Assembly (NCBI GenBank): GCA_036000965.1
Contig: DASYUT010000253.1
Span: forward strand, 1-64,000
Length of the DNA: 64,000 nt
Direction: 5' to 3'
From: Actinomycetes bacterium
GTDB lineage: Bacteria > Actinomycetota > CALGFH01
Shown: one piece after another, positions 51,344-60,067 of the stretch
How positions within the stretch are numbered: the stretch's first letter is position 1
Layout of the letters: every line of letters starts with the position of its first letter
The notes under the pieces: generated by a model
Told to the model about the DNA's origin: nothing
Databases searched by the model: none
Seen by the model: only the letters and a program-made list of their open reading frames with translations
Translations under genes and position numbers: made by a program

Positions 51344-52055
51344 CGAGGCTGCCGCCGGCGCGGCCCCGGGTCGCGGCCAGGACCTCGGCCAGGATCGACA
51401 GGGCGATCTCGGGCGGCACGCGCGCGCCGACGTCGAGCCCGGTGGGGCTGTGCAGCCTAGCGAGGTCCAGCCCGGCCTCCCGCAGGATGGCCACGAACCC
51501 GGGGGTGTGGCGCCGGCTCCCCATGACCCCGACGTACCCCGCCTGCCCCTCGAGGACCCTGGTGACCGCGGGCACCAGGTCGGGGTCGTCGTGGTCGACG
51601 AAGACCACCGCGTCGCCCGGCCCAAGGCCGGTGCTGGCCTCGGCGAACGTCGCCGACCCCGGCGGCTCGGCCGTGACGGCCAGGCCCAGCACCTCGCCGA
51701 TGGCGGCGAGCGCGCCGGCCACCGGGCCGCCGCCGCCGACCACCAGCCGGGCCTGCCCGGCGAACGCCTCCAGGAAGACCTCGACGACGCCCTCCCCCGG
51801 CTCCCCCTCGAAGCTGGTGTAGCGGCGCAGCCCCGACCGCTCCCCGGCCTCGAGCAGGCCGTGCCCGTCAGCCCCGGTCCTGCGGTCGAGCCCGTTGCAG
51901 CCGATCGTGCCGGCCAGCAGCTCCCCGCGAGCGCCGAACAGGGCCCGGTTGCCCGGCGCCGAGGGCGGGTCGCCCTCGATGCGGACCGTGGTGCCCATCA
52001 CCACCGGTCGCCCCGCCCGCCGGGCCGTGGCAAGGGCCTCGAACACGTCACTCAT
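51318..52055 (-). CDS. XdhC/CoxI-family protein
   Basis: A 245-residue protein. The XdhC_CoxI N-terminal domain (MGTTVRIEGDPPSAPGNRAL, then AGTIGCNGLD) is followed by a Rossmann domain with VVGGGGPVAGAL, FVDHDDPDLVP and VGVMGSRRHT. XdhC proteins sulfurate or insert molybdenum cofactor into xanthine dehydrogenase-type enzymes. No molybdenum hydroxylase gene is in the window, though a rhodanese, a possible sulfur donor, is next door. Confidence 0.88.
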   Translation of the reverse strand: MSDVFEALATARRAGRPVVMGTTVRIEGDPPSAPGNRALFGARGELLAGTIGCNGLDRRTGADGHGLLEAGERSGLRRYTSFEGEPGEGVVEVFLEAFAGQARLVVGGGGPVAGALAAIGEVLGLAVTAEPPGSATFAEASTGLGPGDAVVFVDHDDPDLVPAVTRVLEGQAGYVGVMGSRRHTPGFVAILREAGLDLARLHSPTGLDVGARVPPEIALSILAEVLAATRGRAGGSLDIVGHPSG

Positions 52056-52228
52056 CCCAGATCACCCCGCCCATCCGGATCACCCCGCCCCTCCAGATCA
52101 CCCCTGCCCGGCCAAGTCCTCCCTGCCCGGCCAGGTCACCCCTGACCAGCCAGATCACCCGGCCCGGCCAGGTCACCTGCCCGGCCAGGTCACCCCTGCC
52201 CGGGCAGATCACCCCTGCCCCCGGCAGA
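52056..52228. repeat. Degenerate GATCACCCCTGCCCGGCCAG repeats
   Basis: About seven to eight degenerate units of 17-25 bp fill the whole spacer between the rhodanese and xdhC genes. There is no regular spacer, so this is not a CRISPR. Copy number is likely variable. Confidence 0.8.
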
Positions 52229-52600
52229 TCACTCCTGCCCGGCGTCGAGGTCCGGCACGGGCACCGCGCCCAGTCCGGCCGCCTTCCAGCCTGCCAGCCC
52301 GCCCAGCAGGACGCCCACCCGCGGGAACCCGGCCCGGCGCAGGCGGGTGCCGAACCCGAGGCTGCCTGCCTCGCCTGGGCAGTCGCAGTAGGCGACCACC
52401 AGCCGGTCCCGGTCCAGCGAGGCGAGGTCGGTCGGGCTCGGGCTGGCCGGGAAGCGCCGGTCGCCGGGCACGTGCTCGCCCGACTGCTCGTAGAGCGCGC
52501 CCGAGCGGATGTCGAGGAGCAGGACCGTGCCGGCCTCCATGCCCGCCTTCACCTCGACCGGAGCGAGCTCGAGGATGTCGGGGTCGTAGTGGTGGGTCAC
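52229..52600 (-). CDS. Rhodanese-domain protein
   Basis: A 123-residue single rhodanese domain. LLLDIRSGALYEQS is the family's conserved start; the catalytic loop is VVAYCDCPGEAGS with Cys72 (and Cys74). The C-terminal GGLAGWKAAGLG motif is complete. It may carry persulfide sulfur. The GTG start is 13 bp after the aconitase stop, so they share an operon; a start further upstream would overlap the aconitase gene. Confidence 0.88.
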   Translation of the reverse strand: MTHHYDPDILELAPVEVKAGMEAGTVLLLDIRSGALYEQSGEHVPGDRRFPASPSPTDLASLDRDRLVVAYCDCPGEAGSLGFGTRLRRAGFPRVGVLLGGLAGWKAAGLGAVPVPDLDAGQE

Positions 52601-52613
52601 CTGCTGCCCGCCT

Positions 52614-54548
52614 TCACCTGCTGCCCGCCTGCTGCTTGAGCTGGTTGACCACGCCGCCGGCCACGACCACCTCGCGCTCGCGGGGGGAGAGGTCGAGCCG
52701 GGCCTGGAAGCCACCCTTGCCCTCGACCTCCACGTCCACCTGCTGGGCGCCACCGGCCACCGCCTCGCGCAGCCCGCCGATCGAGAGCTGGTCGCCGACC
52801 TCGAGCCGCTCGTGGGCCTCGGCGTCGATGAACAGCGGCACCAGGCCCTGCGCGATCAGGTTGCGCCGGTGGATGCGCGCGAACCCCCGGGCCAGCACGC
52901 CCCTGATGCCGAGCTGCAGCGGGGCGAGCGCGGCGTGCTCGCGGCTCGAGCCCTGACCGTAGTTCTCCCCGGCCACGATGAAGCCGCCCCCCCAGTCCTT
53001 GGCCCGCTGCACGAACTCCGCGTCCTCCTTCATGAAGGTGTACTCGGCGATCGCGGCCACGTTGGAGCGGTCTGCCATGACGATCGCCCCGTCGGGCGCC
53101 ATCGACCCGGTGGAGATGTTGTCTGGCAGGACGATCAGGACCCGGCCGGTCATGTCGTCGGGCAGCGGTGGCGGGATCGGCGGCGTCTTGATGTTCGGGC
53201 CGCGGATGATCTCGATGCGCTCGCGCTCGGCGGGCGGGGCCGGGTCGAGGATCATGAAGTCGTCCACCACCGGGTCCGGGTCGTCGATCTCGGGAGGGTC
53301 ACCCAGGGTGCGTGGGTCGGTGATCCTGCCGTGCAGGCCGGTGGCTGCCGTGGTCGCCGGCGAGGCCAGGTACACCTGGTCGTCCACGGTCCCCGAGCGG
53401 CCCTTGAAGTTCCGGTTGAAGGTGCGCACGCTCGCCTTGCCCGACGGGGGCGCCTGCCCGATGCCCACGCACGGGCCGCAGGCCGGCTCGAGGATGCGCG
53501 CCCCGGCCCGCTCCAGGTCCTCGAGCACGCCCGAGGTGGTGATCGTGGTGAGGATCTGGCGGCTGCCCGGGGAGACGGTGCCGGCCGTGGTCGCGGGCAG
53601 GTGGCTGCCCCGCAGGACGGCGGCGGGGATGGCCAGGTCCTCGTACCAGGAGTTCACGCTCGACCCGAAGCAGACCTGGAACACCTCGGTGCCCGCGACC
53701 TCCTCCACCGCCACCACGTTGTCGGGCTGGGACGGCTTGGCGATCAGCGGCTCGAGGGTGGACAGGTCGACCTCGACCTGCTCGTCGTAGCTGGCGTCGG
53801 GGTCGGGGCCGAGCTCGACCCAGTCGTGCTCCCGCTGCTGGCGGCGCAGGAACCGGCGCGTCTGCTCGTCGGACGGGAAGATCGCGGTGGTCCCGCCCAG
53901 CTCGGTGATCATGTTGCACACGGTGGCCCGCTGGGTGACCGGCAGGGCGGCCACGCCCGGCCCGGTGAACTCGAAGATCCGGTTGAGGCCACCCTTCACC
54001 GTGTACTTGCGGATGAGCCACAGGATGAGGTCCTTGGAGGCCACCCAGGCCGGCAGCTCGCCGTCGAGCCGCACGCCGACCACGGTCGGCGTGGGCGTCC
54101 GGAACGGCTGGCCGGCCATTGCCAGCGCCACCTCGAGCCCGCCGGCGCCGATGGCGATCGAGCCGACCGACCCCGAGGTCGGCGTGTGGGAGTCGGCGCC
54201 GAGCAGGGTCGCGCCCGGCCGGGCCACCCGCTCGGTGTGGACCTGGTGGCAGATGCCGTTGCCGGCCCGGGAGAAGCGGATGCCGTACCGGGCCGCGAAC
54301 GTCTGCAGGAACAGGTGGTCGTCGGCGTTGCGGTGGTCGAACTGGAGCATGTTGTGGTCGACGTACTGCATGGCGGTGCCGACCTTGACCTCGTCAAAGC
54401 CGAGGGCCTCCAACTCCATGCAGGCCATCGTGCCGGTGGCGTCCTGGAGCAGGGTCTGGTCGATCCCCAGGGCGATCTCCTCGCCCGGGGCGAGCCGCCC
54501 CTCGACCAGGTGCGCCTCGAGGATCTTGGCGGTCAGCGTGCCCTGCAT
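52614..54548 (-). CDS. Aconitate hydratase, Aquifex-type (short)
   Basis: A 644-residue aconitase family protein. DHNMLQFDHRN (64-74), GICHQVHTERVARPGATLLGADSHTPT and the C-terminal swivel domain (VAGENYGQGSSREHAAL) fit. The iron-sulfur Cys pair is Cys357/Cys360 (EPACGPCVGIG). The third usual ligand region GSCTNS reads GSSVNS (Ser297 in the Cys position). This matches my memory of the short Aquifex-type group, but should be checked. The ATG at 54548 has GGAGG upstream; a GTG four codons earlier is less likely. It isomerises citrate in the TCA cycle or a related hydroxyacid. Confidence 0.9.
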   Translation of the reverse strand: MQGTLTAKILEAHLVEGRLAPGEEIALGIDQTLLQDATGTMACMELEALGFDEVKVGTAMQYVDHNMLQFDHRNADDHLFLQTFAARYGIRFSRAGNGICHQVHTERVARPGATLLGADSHTPTSGSVGSIAIGAGGLEVALAMAGQPFRTPTPTVVGVRLDGELPAWVASKDLILWLIRKYTVKGGLNRIFEFTGPGVAALPVTQRATVCNMITELGGTTAIFPSDEQTRRFLRRQQREHDWVELGPDPDASYDEQVEVDLSTLEPLIAKPSQPDNVVAVEEVAGTEVFQVCFGSSVNSWYEDLAIPAAVLRGSHLPATTAGTVSPGSRQILTTITTSGVLEDLERAGARILEPACGPCVGIGQAPPSGKASVRTFNRNFKGRSGTVDDQVYLASPATTAATGLHGRITDPRTLGDPPEIDDPDPVVDDFMILDPAPPAERERIEIIRGPNIKTPPIPPPLPDDMTGRVLIVLPDNISTGSMAPDGAIVMADRSNVAAIAEYTFMKEDAEFVQRAKDWGGGFIVAGENYGQGSSREHAALAPLQLGIRGVLARGFARIHRRNLIAQGLVPLFIDAEAHERLEVGDQLSIGGLREAVAGGAQQVDVEVEGKGGFQARLDLSPREREVVVAGGVVNQLKQQAGSR

Positions 54549-54620
54549 CCTACCCTCCACGGTCGAGCGGCGACGGCGCCCCCGATCCTACGCCCCGGCC
54601 AGGGCGGCAGCCGGCCGCTC

Positions 54621-55355
54621 CTACCCGCCGGCCAGGGCGGCAGCCGGCCGCCGGTCGTCGGGCAGGCGCACCGGGTCGTCCCGCACCCGGCCGAGCAGGG
54701 CGAGGTAGTCGGCCCTGGGGATCTCGCGCGCGCCCAGGCGCACGAGATGGGGGGTGAGCACCTGCACGTCGACGAGGCAGCCGCCCCCCTCGGCGAGCCG
54801 GGTCACCAGGTCGACCAGGGCGACCTTGGATGCGTCGGTGGTTCGGTGGAACATGGACTCGCCGGTGAACACACCCCCGAGCAGGAGCCCGTACAGCCCG
54901 CCGGCCAGGGTCCCGTCGTCCCAGACCTCGAGGCTGTGTGCCCAGCCGATCCGGTGTAGGCGCCGGTAGGCGGCCCGCATCCGTCCGGTGATCCAGGTGC
55001 CCTCGCCCCGCCGGTCCGCGCAGGCGGCGATCACCGCGTCGAACGCCTGGTCCACGGTGGTGTGCCAGCCGCAGCCGCGCAGCCGCTGGCGGAGCGAGCG
55101 CGACACCTCCAGCCCTTCGAGAGGCAGAACGCCCCGGGGGTCGGGCGAGAACCACGGCAGCGGCACTCGCGGGTGGGGCCAGGGGAAGATCCCGTGCCGG
55201 TAGGCGTGCACGAGCGTCTCCGGCTCGAGGTCGGCCCCGAAGCCGACCACGCCGTCGGGCCCGGCCGCGGCCGGGTCCGGGAACTCCCACCGGGACGCCG
55301 CCACCCGGAGCGGCGCGCCCGGGCCGTCGTGCAGTCCCCCACCCTCTCGATCCAA
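54621..55355 (-). CDS. aat: Leucyl/phenylalanyl-tRNA-protein transferase
   Basis: A protein of about 227-244 residues. ASRWEFPDPAAA and VVGFGADLEPETLVHAYRHGIFPWP open the family domain; GEGTWITGRMRAAY, GWAHSLEVWDDGTLAGGLYG and GESMFHRTTDASKVAL follow. It attaches Leu or Phe to N-terminal Arg/Lys of proteins for ClpS-ClpAP degradation. The start is uncertain: TTG 55355 has GGGAG upstream, whereas GTG 55304 starts just before family homology. Confidence 0.9.
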   Translation of the reverse strand: MDREGGGLHDGPGAPLRVAASRWEFPDPAAAGPDGVVGFGADLEPETLVHAYRHGIFPWPHPRVPLPWFSPDPRGVLPLEGLEVSRSLRQRLRGCGWHTTVDQAFDAVIAACADRRGEGTWITGRMRAAYRRLHRIGWAHSLEVWDDGTLAGGLYGLLLGGVFTGESMFHRTTDASKVALVDLVTRLAEGGGCLVDVQVLTPHLVRLGAREIPRADYLALLGRVRDDPVRLPDDRRPAAALAGG

Positions 55356-55383
55356 GCCTGGACTCCCGGCCACCCTCGTCCCA

Positions 55384-55530
55384 CGGCCGCTCGTGGCTGC
55401 CTGGCCCTGCGTGCCCGCCTGGCCCTGCCGTGCCCGCCTGGCCCTGCCGTGCCCGCCTCGCCCGGTCCCGCCCGCCTCGCCCCGCCACGCCCGCCTCCAC
55501 GATACCGACACAGCGCCGATACCGACACAG
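55384..55530. repeat. Short tandem repeats before aat
   Basis: Three 18-20-bp units of GCCCGCCTGGCCCTGCCGT near 55410-55470 are followed by two copies of GATACCGACACAGCGCC (about 55502-55532). They lie just upstream of the aat start and blur the choice of start codon. Confidence 0.75.
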
Positions 55531-55624
55531 CGCCCGCCGCGTTCCATCGCCGCCCAGAGCGGGCTCAGCGGCCCGAGGCGGCCAGCCGCACACCGAGGGC
55601 GACCAGCACCGAGTCCATGCCGGC

Positions 55625-56011
55625 TCAGTCGGCGTTCTCGCGCCGCAGCATGTACCACTCCCGGAACTCCCGGCAGCGGCCCTCGCCGTCGAACCGGAGC
55701 GCGAAGACGTTGTGGTACTCCCGCTGGAGGGTGCCGTCGGGCTCGAAGTAGCGGCTGCGGCCGGTGGCCACGGCCAGGTCGCCGTCGACCGCGAGCGGCT
55801 CGTAGCTGCCCTTGTAGGTGCCCGGCTCGTCCCGCTCCTCCAGCCACGCCGCGACGATCGCCTCCCGGCCCCGTTCCGGCTCCCCCCACGGCTCGTACGC
55901 GTACACGGCGTCCTCGCTGAACAGCTCGCCGATCGCCTTGGGGTCATAGGTCCGCCACGCCTGCACGTACGCGTCGAGCCAGGCGGCCACCTGCTGCCTG
56001 TCAACGGCCAT
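55625..56011 (-). CDS. SnoaL/NTF2-like protein
   Basis: A 128-residue cone-shaped NTF2-like fold protein (SnoaL-like). AWLDAYVQAWRTYDPKAIGEL and FSEDAVYAYEPWGEP are family features, as is HNVFALRFDGEGRCREFREWY. Such proteins are small isomerases, hydrolases or binding proteins; no catalytic set can be assigned. GGGAGGAGCA precedes the ATG. Confidence 0.85.
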   Translation of the reverse strand: MAVDRQQVAAWLDAYVQAWRTYDPKAIGELFSEDAVYAYEPWGEPERGREAIVAAWLEERDEPGTYKGSYEPLAVDGDLAVATGRSRYFEPDGTLQREYHNVFALRFDGEGRCREFREWYMLRRENAD

Positions 56012-56253
56012 TGCTCCTCCCCTCGGCGGCGCCCCGGCCGCCCCGCAAACCCTACGTCAGGATGTCGTCGAGGCGGTGATGCGAACGTCGGGGCTACCAG
56101 GGCAGGCCGTCGCCGGCGTGGGCCAGGTGCTCGTCGCAGAACTCGCAGAACTCCTGGAAAGATGGCCGCATCCGCGTCACCGCAGCAGGGCGCAGCAGTC
56201 GCCAAGGAGGAAACCTTCGCGATGAGAGCGATGACTTCCTCCCCGTCGACCGG

Positions 56254-56300
56254 TCTCTACTCTACGGGGGACCGCGAGTCTCTACTCTACGGGGACCGCG
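56254..56300. repeat. 23-bp direct repeat
   Basis: TCTCTACTCTACGGGGACCG plus CGA occurs twice (about 56254-56277 with one extra G, and 56278-56300), directly upstream of the STAS gene's ribosome site. It may duplicate promoter DNA. Confidence 0.75.
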
Positions 56301-56351
56301 AAAGGAGCTCCGCTGTCGCCGCGACCGCTTCCCGAGTCGAGCACGACCGTC

Positions 56352-56714
56352 GTGGTCATCGACGGTTCGCTCACTGGCGCCGATGTGCCGCGCCTGTGCG
56401 ATCGCGTGCGCGTCCTGCTCGAGGGCACTGACGCCGAGCTGGTCGTCTGTGACGTGGGCGCGGTTGTCCATCCGAACGTCTGCACGGTCGACGCTTTGGC
56501 CCGGCTGCAGCTCATGGCGCGGCGGCTCGGGCGCCAGGTTCGGCTGCGCCACGCCTCGTCGGAACTGCAGGAGCTCCTCACCTTCGTCGGGCTGAGCGAC
56601 GTCCTACCGCTCAGCGCCGGCCTACCGCTCGGGCGGCGAAGCTGGCAGACCGAAGAGCGGGAACAGAGTCGCCGTGTCCAGGAAGGCGTTGAATCCGACG
56701 ATCCGCCTGCCTGA
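56352..56714 (+). CDS. STAS-domain (anti-sigma antagonist-like) protein
   Basis: A protein of about 120-133 residues. [20 protein letters not shown] and [14 protein letters not shown] then [23 protein letters not shown] make a STAS fold, though the usual phospho-Ser position is not evident. The first normal start is GTG 56352, but AAAGGAG at 56301-56307 sits 5 bp before an in-frame CTG (56313) that would add 13 residues and better match relatives. Its 3' end overlaps the convergent sigma-factor remnant. Confidence 0.72.
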   Translation: MVIDGSLTGADVPRLCDRVRVLLEGTDAELVVCDVGAVVHPNVCTVDALARLQLMARRLGRQVRLRHASSELQELLTFVGLSDVLPLSAGLPLGRRSWQTEEREQSRRVQEGVESDDPPA

Positions 56715-56880
56715 GATCTCGATGACCTGGAGCGCCCACGGCTCGTAGCTCCCTCCGGGGCCGCTGGGCCGGTACGGGCCGAACGCCGGCAGACCGTTCG
56801 CCACTGTCGGGACGAGCCGCGAGCCGCGACAGCCCGCTCCTGGCCCGACCCACCACCGCAAGGAAATCCTGGTCGGGGCG
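56622..56880 (-). pseudogene. ECF sigma factor C-terminal (SnoaL) remnant
   Basis: About 85 codons match the C-terminal NTF2-like domain of SigG/TIGR02960-type ECF sigma factors. They include [20 protein letters not shown] and then [20 protein letters not shown], and end [11 protein letters not shown]. The sigma-2 and sigma-4 DNA-binding regions are absent; upstream codons do not continue the family. It overlaps the STAS gene by about 93 bp in antisense. Confidence 0.7.
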
Positions 56881-56942
56881 CGAGCGATTGGGTGACAACC
56901 GCGGGGCTCGATGAACCAGTTTGAAGGAGCCGGCAGCAACGA

Positions 56943-57524
56943 TCAGCTCGGGGTCCGCCCGAAGAACCCCGCGAGACGGTCGTAGAGCGGCGCGTCGGCG
57001 CGCACCGCCACTTCGGGCCCGAACACGCGTCCGCTTGCCTCGTCGCCGCGGAACTGCGGCTGGAGGTTCTGTCTGGCCCAATCGAGCGCCAGCTGCCCAA
57101 GTTCAGGGTCAAGGTCGGTCGACTGCCCGGTCGCCTTGGCGATGTCCCAGCCGTGGACGGCGAGGTCGGCGATCTGCTGGTCGACCCGCCAGGTGGCCGG
57201 GACCTCGCCGGAGGGTAGCTGCACCGTCTGGTCGAGGGCACCCTCATGCTGCCAGGCCGCCAGCAGCGAGCCGGCCGCCTGGCGATAGGCTGCGGCCCAG
57301 TCGTCGCCGATGACGTCGGTGTCGCGCTGTTCCCACGCTCCGCCGCCCGCCATCACGGTGAACTGTTGCACGTCCTGGACGACGTGGTTGACCAGGGCGC
57401 GCACGTCCCAGGAACGGCACGGGGTCGGCATCGTCGCCTGCTCGGACCGAACCCGGGAGATGATGACGCCGGTCTGATCCAGCGCACGGGCAAGCAGGGC
57501 GATAGGGCCGCGGACCACGGTCAT
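56943..57524 (-). CDS. TIGR03086 family metal-binding protein
   Basis: A 193-residue DinB/mycothiol-maleylpyruvate-isomerase-fold protein. TPCRSWDVRALVNHVVQD and IADLAVHGWDIAKATGQ supply the metal-binding His residues typical of the group; DPELGQLALDWARQNL is conserved. Members are thought to use or process mycothiol, or to be thiol transferases. The ATG (57524) matches the family start. Confidence 0.88.
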   Translation of the reverse strand: MTVVRGPIALLARALDQTGVIISRVRSEQATMPTPCRSWDVRALVNHVVQDVQQFTVMAGGGAWEQRDTDVIGDDWAAAYRQAAGSLLAAWQHEGALDQTVQLPSGEVPATWRVDQQIADLAVHGWDIAKATGQSTDLDPELGQLALDWARQNLQPQFRGDEASGRVFGPEVAVRADAPLYDRLAGFFGRTPS

Positions 57525-57815
57525 CGATCACGTCTCCTGGTGTGGGCTGGGTGACGGCTCTTCCCCTCGCGGATGCCGGCTGCCGGGACGGTGTCACGTG
57601 CTGCAGCAGTTGTCACCCCAACCCCCAGACCCTCTGGGCGACCCACGGTCTTGGGTCGAGACCTTCAGCTTCAACTCAGGCGACCACTTCAACACCCGGC
57701 CGGACGGCACGGTCAACGAGTTCTTCCACTGCCACTGGCCCTCGACCGTTCGCGGCTCCGCCAGCCATGCGCCGGGCCTGGCGGGGCCGCTTTGCTGCCA
57801 GGCGCCCGATCTCCT
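57525..57815. other. 291-bp spacer
   Basis: A plus-strand frame (from 57598) containing FSFNSGDHFNTRPDG can be read, but has no ribosome site or family. I treat it as intergenic. Confidence 0.45.
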
Positions 57816-59924
57816 TCAACCAGCCGTTTGAGCAGATGGCCGCATCCCTATGAGGCGGGCGGCCCAGGATGGCAGCCACCAGTTCCAGCGGCCGAACAGG
57901 GAGACGAGTGCCGGGACCAGCAGCGCGCGCACCACGGTGGCGTCGAGCAGGATGCCGGCGCCCAGGCCGGTGGCCATGATCTTGATGTCGGTCCCGGGCG
58001 CGCTCGCCAGCGAGACGAAGGACAAGAACAGGATCAGCGCGGCGCTGGTGACCAGCCGGCCAGTGCGGCCGAGCCCCTCGGTGATGGCGGTGTCGGTGGA
58101 GCCGCTGCGGTCGTACTCCTCGCGCATGCGGGCCAGGATGAAGACCTCGTAGTCCATGGACAGGCCGTAGAGGAAGGCGAAGGTCATCAGCGGCACCCAG
58201 AAGGTGATGGCGCCGGTGGCGGGGATGCCCCAGATCGCCTGGGAGCCGTAGCCGCGCTGCCACACCAGCACCAGCACCCCGTACGTGGCGCCGACCGAGA
58301 CCAGGTTGAGCAGCACCGCCTTGGCCGGCAGCAGCAGCGAGCGGAACGCCCTGGCCAGCAGCACGAAGGTGACGGCGGCGATCACGCCGAGCATCAGCGG
58401 GAAGTTGCCGTAGATGGCGTGGAGGCCGTCGATCAGGTCCGCGCCGGCGCCGCCGACCCGCACACCGGGAAGCTCGGCGACGGTGTCGCGCACCCGGGTC
58501 ACCACCTCCCGGCCCGCGCTCGTGCCGGGCTCGTCGACCGGCAGCACGCTGACGAGCGCCGTGCCGTCCCGGCGCCACGCCTGGCCTGCGGGCGCGACCG
58601 CGTCACGCACGCCGGGCACGTTGGCCAGCCGCGCCGCGGCCGCGGCCGGGTCGGTGCCTGCGGGCACCAGCACCTCGATCGGGCTGAGCACCCCGGCGGG
58701 CACGCCGGCGCGCCGCAGCGCGGCCAGGCCCTCGGCCGGCGGGCCGGAGGTGGCCAGGGTGTCGGCCCTGGCGTCGCCGACCTGGATGCCGAGCGCGGCG
58801 AAGCCGAGCGCTCCCAGGACCACGGCGGCGCCGAGCGTCGCCGCCCAGCGGGCACGAATGACGCCGTGCGCCCAGGCCGTCCAGCCGCGGCTGGCCACCG
58901 TCTCGCTGCGCAGCCGCGGCCAGTCGATCCGGCGACCCACGGAGGCCAGCAGCACGGGCAGCAGCGTGACGGCGACGAGCACGCTGACCAGCGGAATCAG
59001 CATGCCGCCGAAGCCGATGCTGCGCAGGAAGGGCACTGGCAGCAGCACCAGGGCGAGCAGCCCGATGGCGACGGTCACGCCGCTGAAGAGCACCGACCGA
59101 CCGGCGCTGGCCATGGCACGGTGCACCGCCTCGGCGGCGGGGTGGCCGTGGGCGAGCTCCTCGCGCCAGCGGGTCACCAGCAGCAGCGAGTAGTCGATCG
59201 CCACCCCGAGGCCGATGAGCGCGACCAGGAACTGCACGATGAAGTTGACGTCGGTGAAGGTGGTCAGCCCGAGGATCACCAGGAAGGTCGCCAGGATCGA
59301 GACCGCCGCGATCAGCAGGGGGACGAAGGCAAGCAGCGAGCCGAACACGAAAGCCAGCACGGCCAGGGCGCCGAGCCCGCCGAGCAGCGTCTCGGTGAGC
59401 ACGCCGGTGCCGCCGCCGTCGCCGGCGGACAGCTCGTCGAAGCCGGTCACCCGCAGGGTCGCTTCCGGCGGCAGGGCGCCGCGCATCGCCGCGCTCACCG
59501 CCGGGCCGAGGTCGGGGCCGCCCGGGCCGCTCGGCGGTGGGAACACCAGGCCGAAGGTGGTGCGGCCGTCGGCGGAGACGAAGCCGCGGTCGCCGCTGGA
59601 GGCCCAGGAGACGACCCGCAGACGCGGGTCCCGGGCGACCGCGCCGAACGCCCGGCCGAGGTCCTGCCTGACCCCGGGGCTGTCCACGGTGGTGTCTGCC
59701 GGCAGCGTGACGACCGGCACCAGAGGGCGGGCGTCGGCGCCGTTGCCGTAGACGCGGAGGATGGCCTGGTTGGCCTCGTAGCTCTTGGCCCCGGGCAGCG
59801 AGAAGTCGGTGGCGAGCCGGCCGGACACCGTGCCGGCGGTCGCGACGCCCACGGCCAGGACGGCGAGCCAGCAAAGCCCGACGGCCAGCCGGTGGCGGAG
59901 CAGGAACCTCGACAGTCGCTCCAT
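57816..59924 (-). CDS. MMPL/RND-family membrane transporter
   Basis: A 702-residue MMPL transporter with twelve helices in two halves. Proton-relay motifs are GLGVAIDYSLLLVTR and GLSMDYEVFILAR. It differs from the MMPL at 23065 and is closer to actinorhodin-type and drug/lipid exporters. ATG at 59924 follows AAAGGTG. It is downstream of a NarL-type regulator and kinase on the same strand, so it may be their target. Confidence 0.92.
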   Translation of the reverse strand: MERLSRFLLRHRLAVGLCWLAVLAVGVATAGTVSGRLATDFSLPGAKSYEANQAILRVYGNGADARPLVPVVTLPADTTVDSPGVRQDLGRAFGAVARDPRLRVVSWASSGDRGFVSADGRTTFGLVFPPPSGPGGPDLGPAVSAAMRGALPPEATLRVTGFDELSAGDGGGTGVLTETLLGGLGALAVLAFVFGSLLAFVPLLIAAVSILATFLVILGLTTFTDVNFIVQFLVALIGLGVAIDYSLLLVTRWREELAHGHPAAEAVHRAMASAGRSVLFSGVTVAIGLLALVLLPVPFLRSIGFGGMLIPLVSVLVAVTLLPVLLASVGRRIDWPRLRSETVASRGWTAWAHGVIRARWAATLGAAVVLGALGFAALGIQVGDARADTLATSGPPAEGLAALRRAGVPAGVLSPIEVLVPAGTDPAAAAARLANVPGVRDAVAPAGQAWRRDGTALVSVLPVDEPGTSAGREVVTRVRDTVAELPGVRVGGAGADLIDGLHAIYGNFPLMLGVIAAVTFVLLARAFRSLLLPAKAVLLNLVSVGATYGVLVLVWQRGYGSQAIWGIPATGAITFWVPLMTFAFLYGLSMDYEVFILARMREEYDRSGSTDTAITEGLGRTGRLVTSAALILFLSFVSLASAPGTDIKIMATGLGAGILLDATVVRALLVPALVSLFGRWNWWLPSWAARLIGMRPSAQTAG

Positions 59925-60067
59925 GTCGGCACCTTTCGTGGGTCTGTCGGTCTTGGACACGGAGCGACGCTACGGGCCGGCGGCGCGGGCGTCGTCAGAC
60001 CAGCGGCGCGAGTTGGCTGCACCGTTGGGGGTAGGCGCCGGCGGCGTCCGCTGCACCCAGGGAGTAC

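Noticed and set aside
52056-52228. CRISPR-like array
   Set aside because: Units are adjacent, degenerate and without unique spacers of constant size. No cas gene is present.
57598-57831. 77-codon plus-strand gene
   Set aside because: No ribosome site, no family match and composition typical of intergenic DNA.
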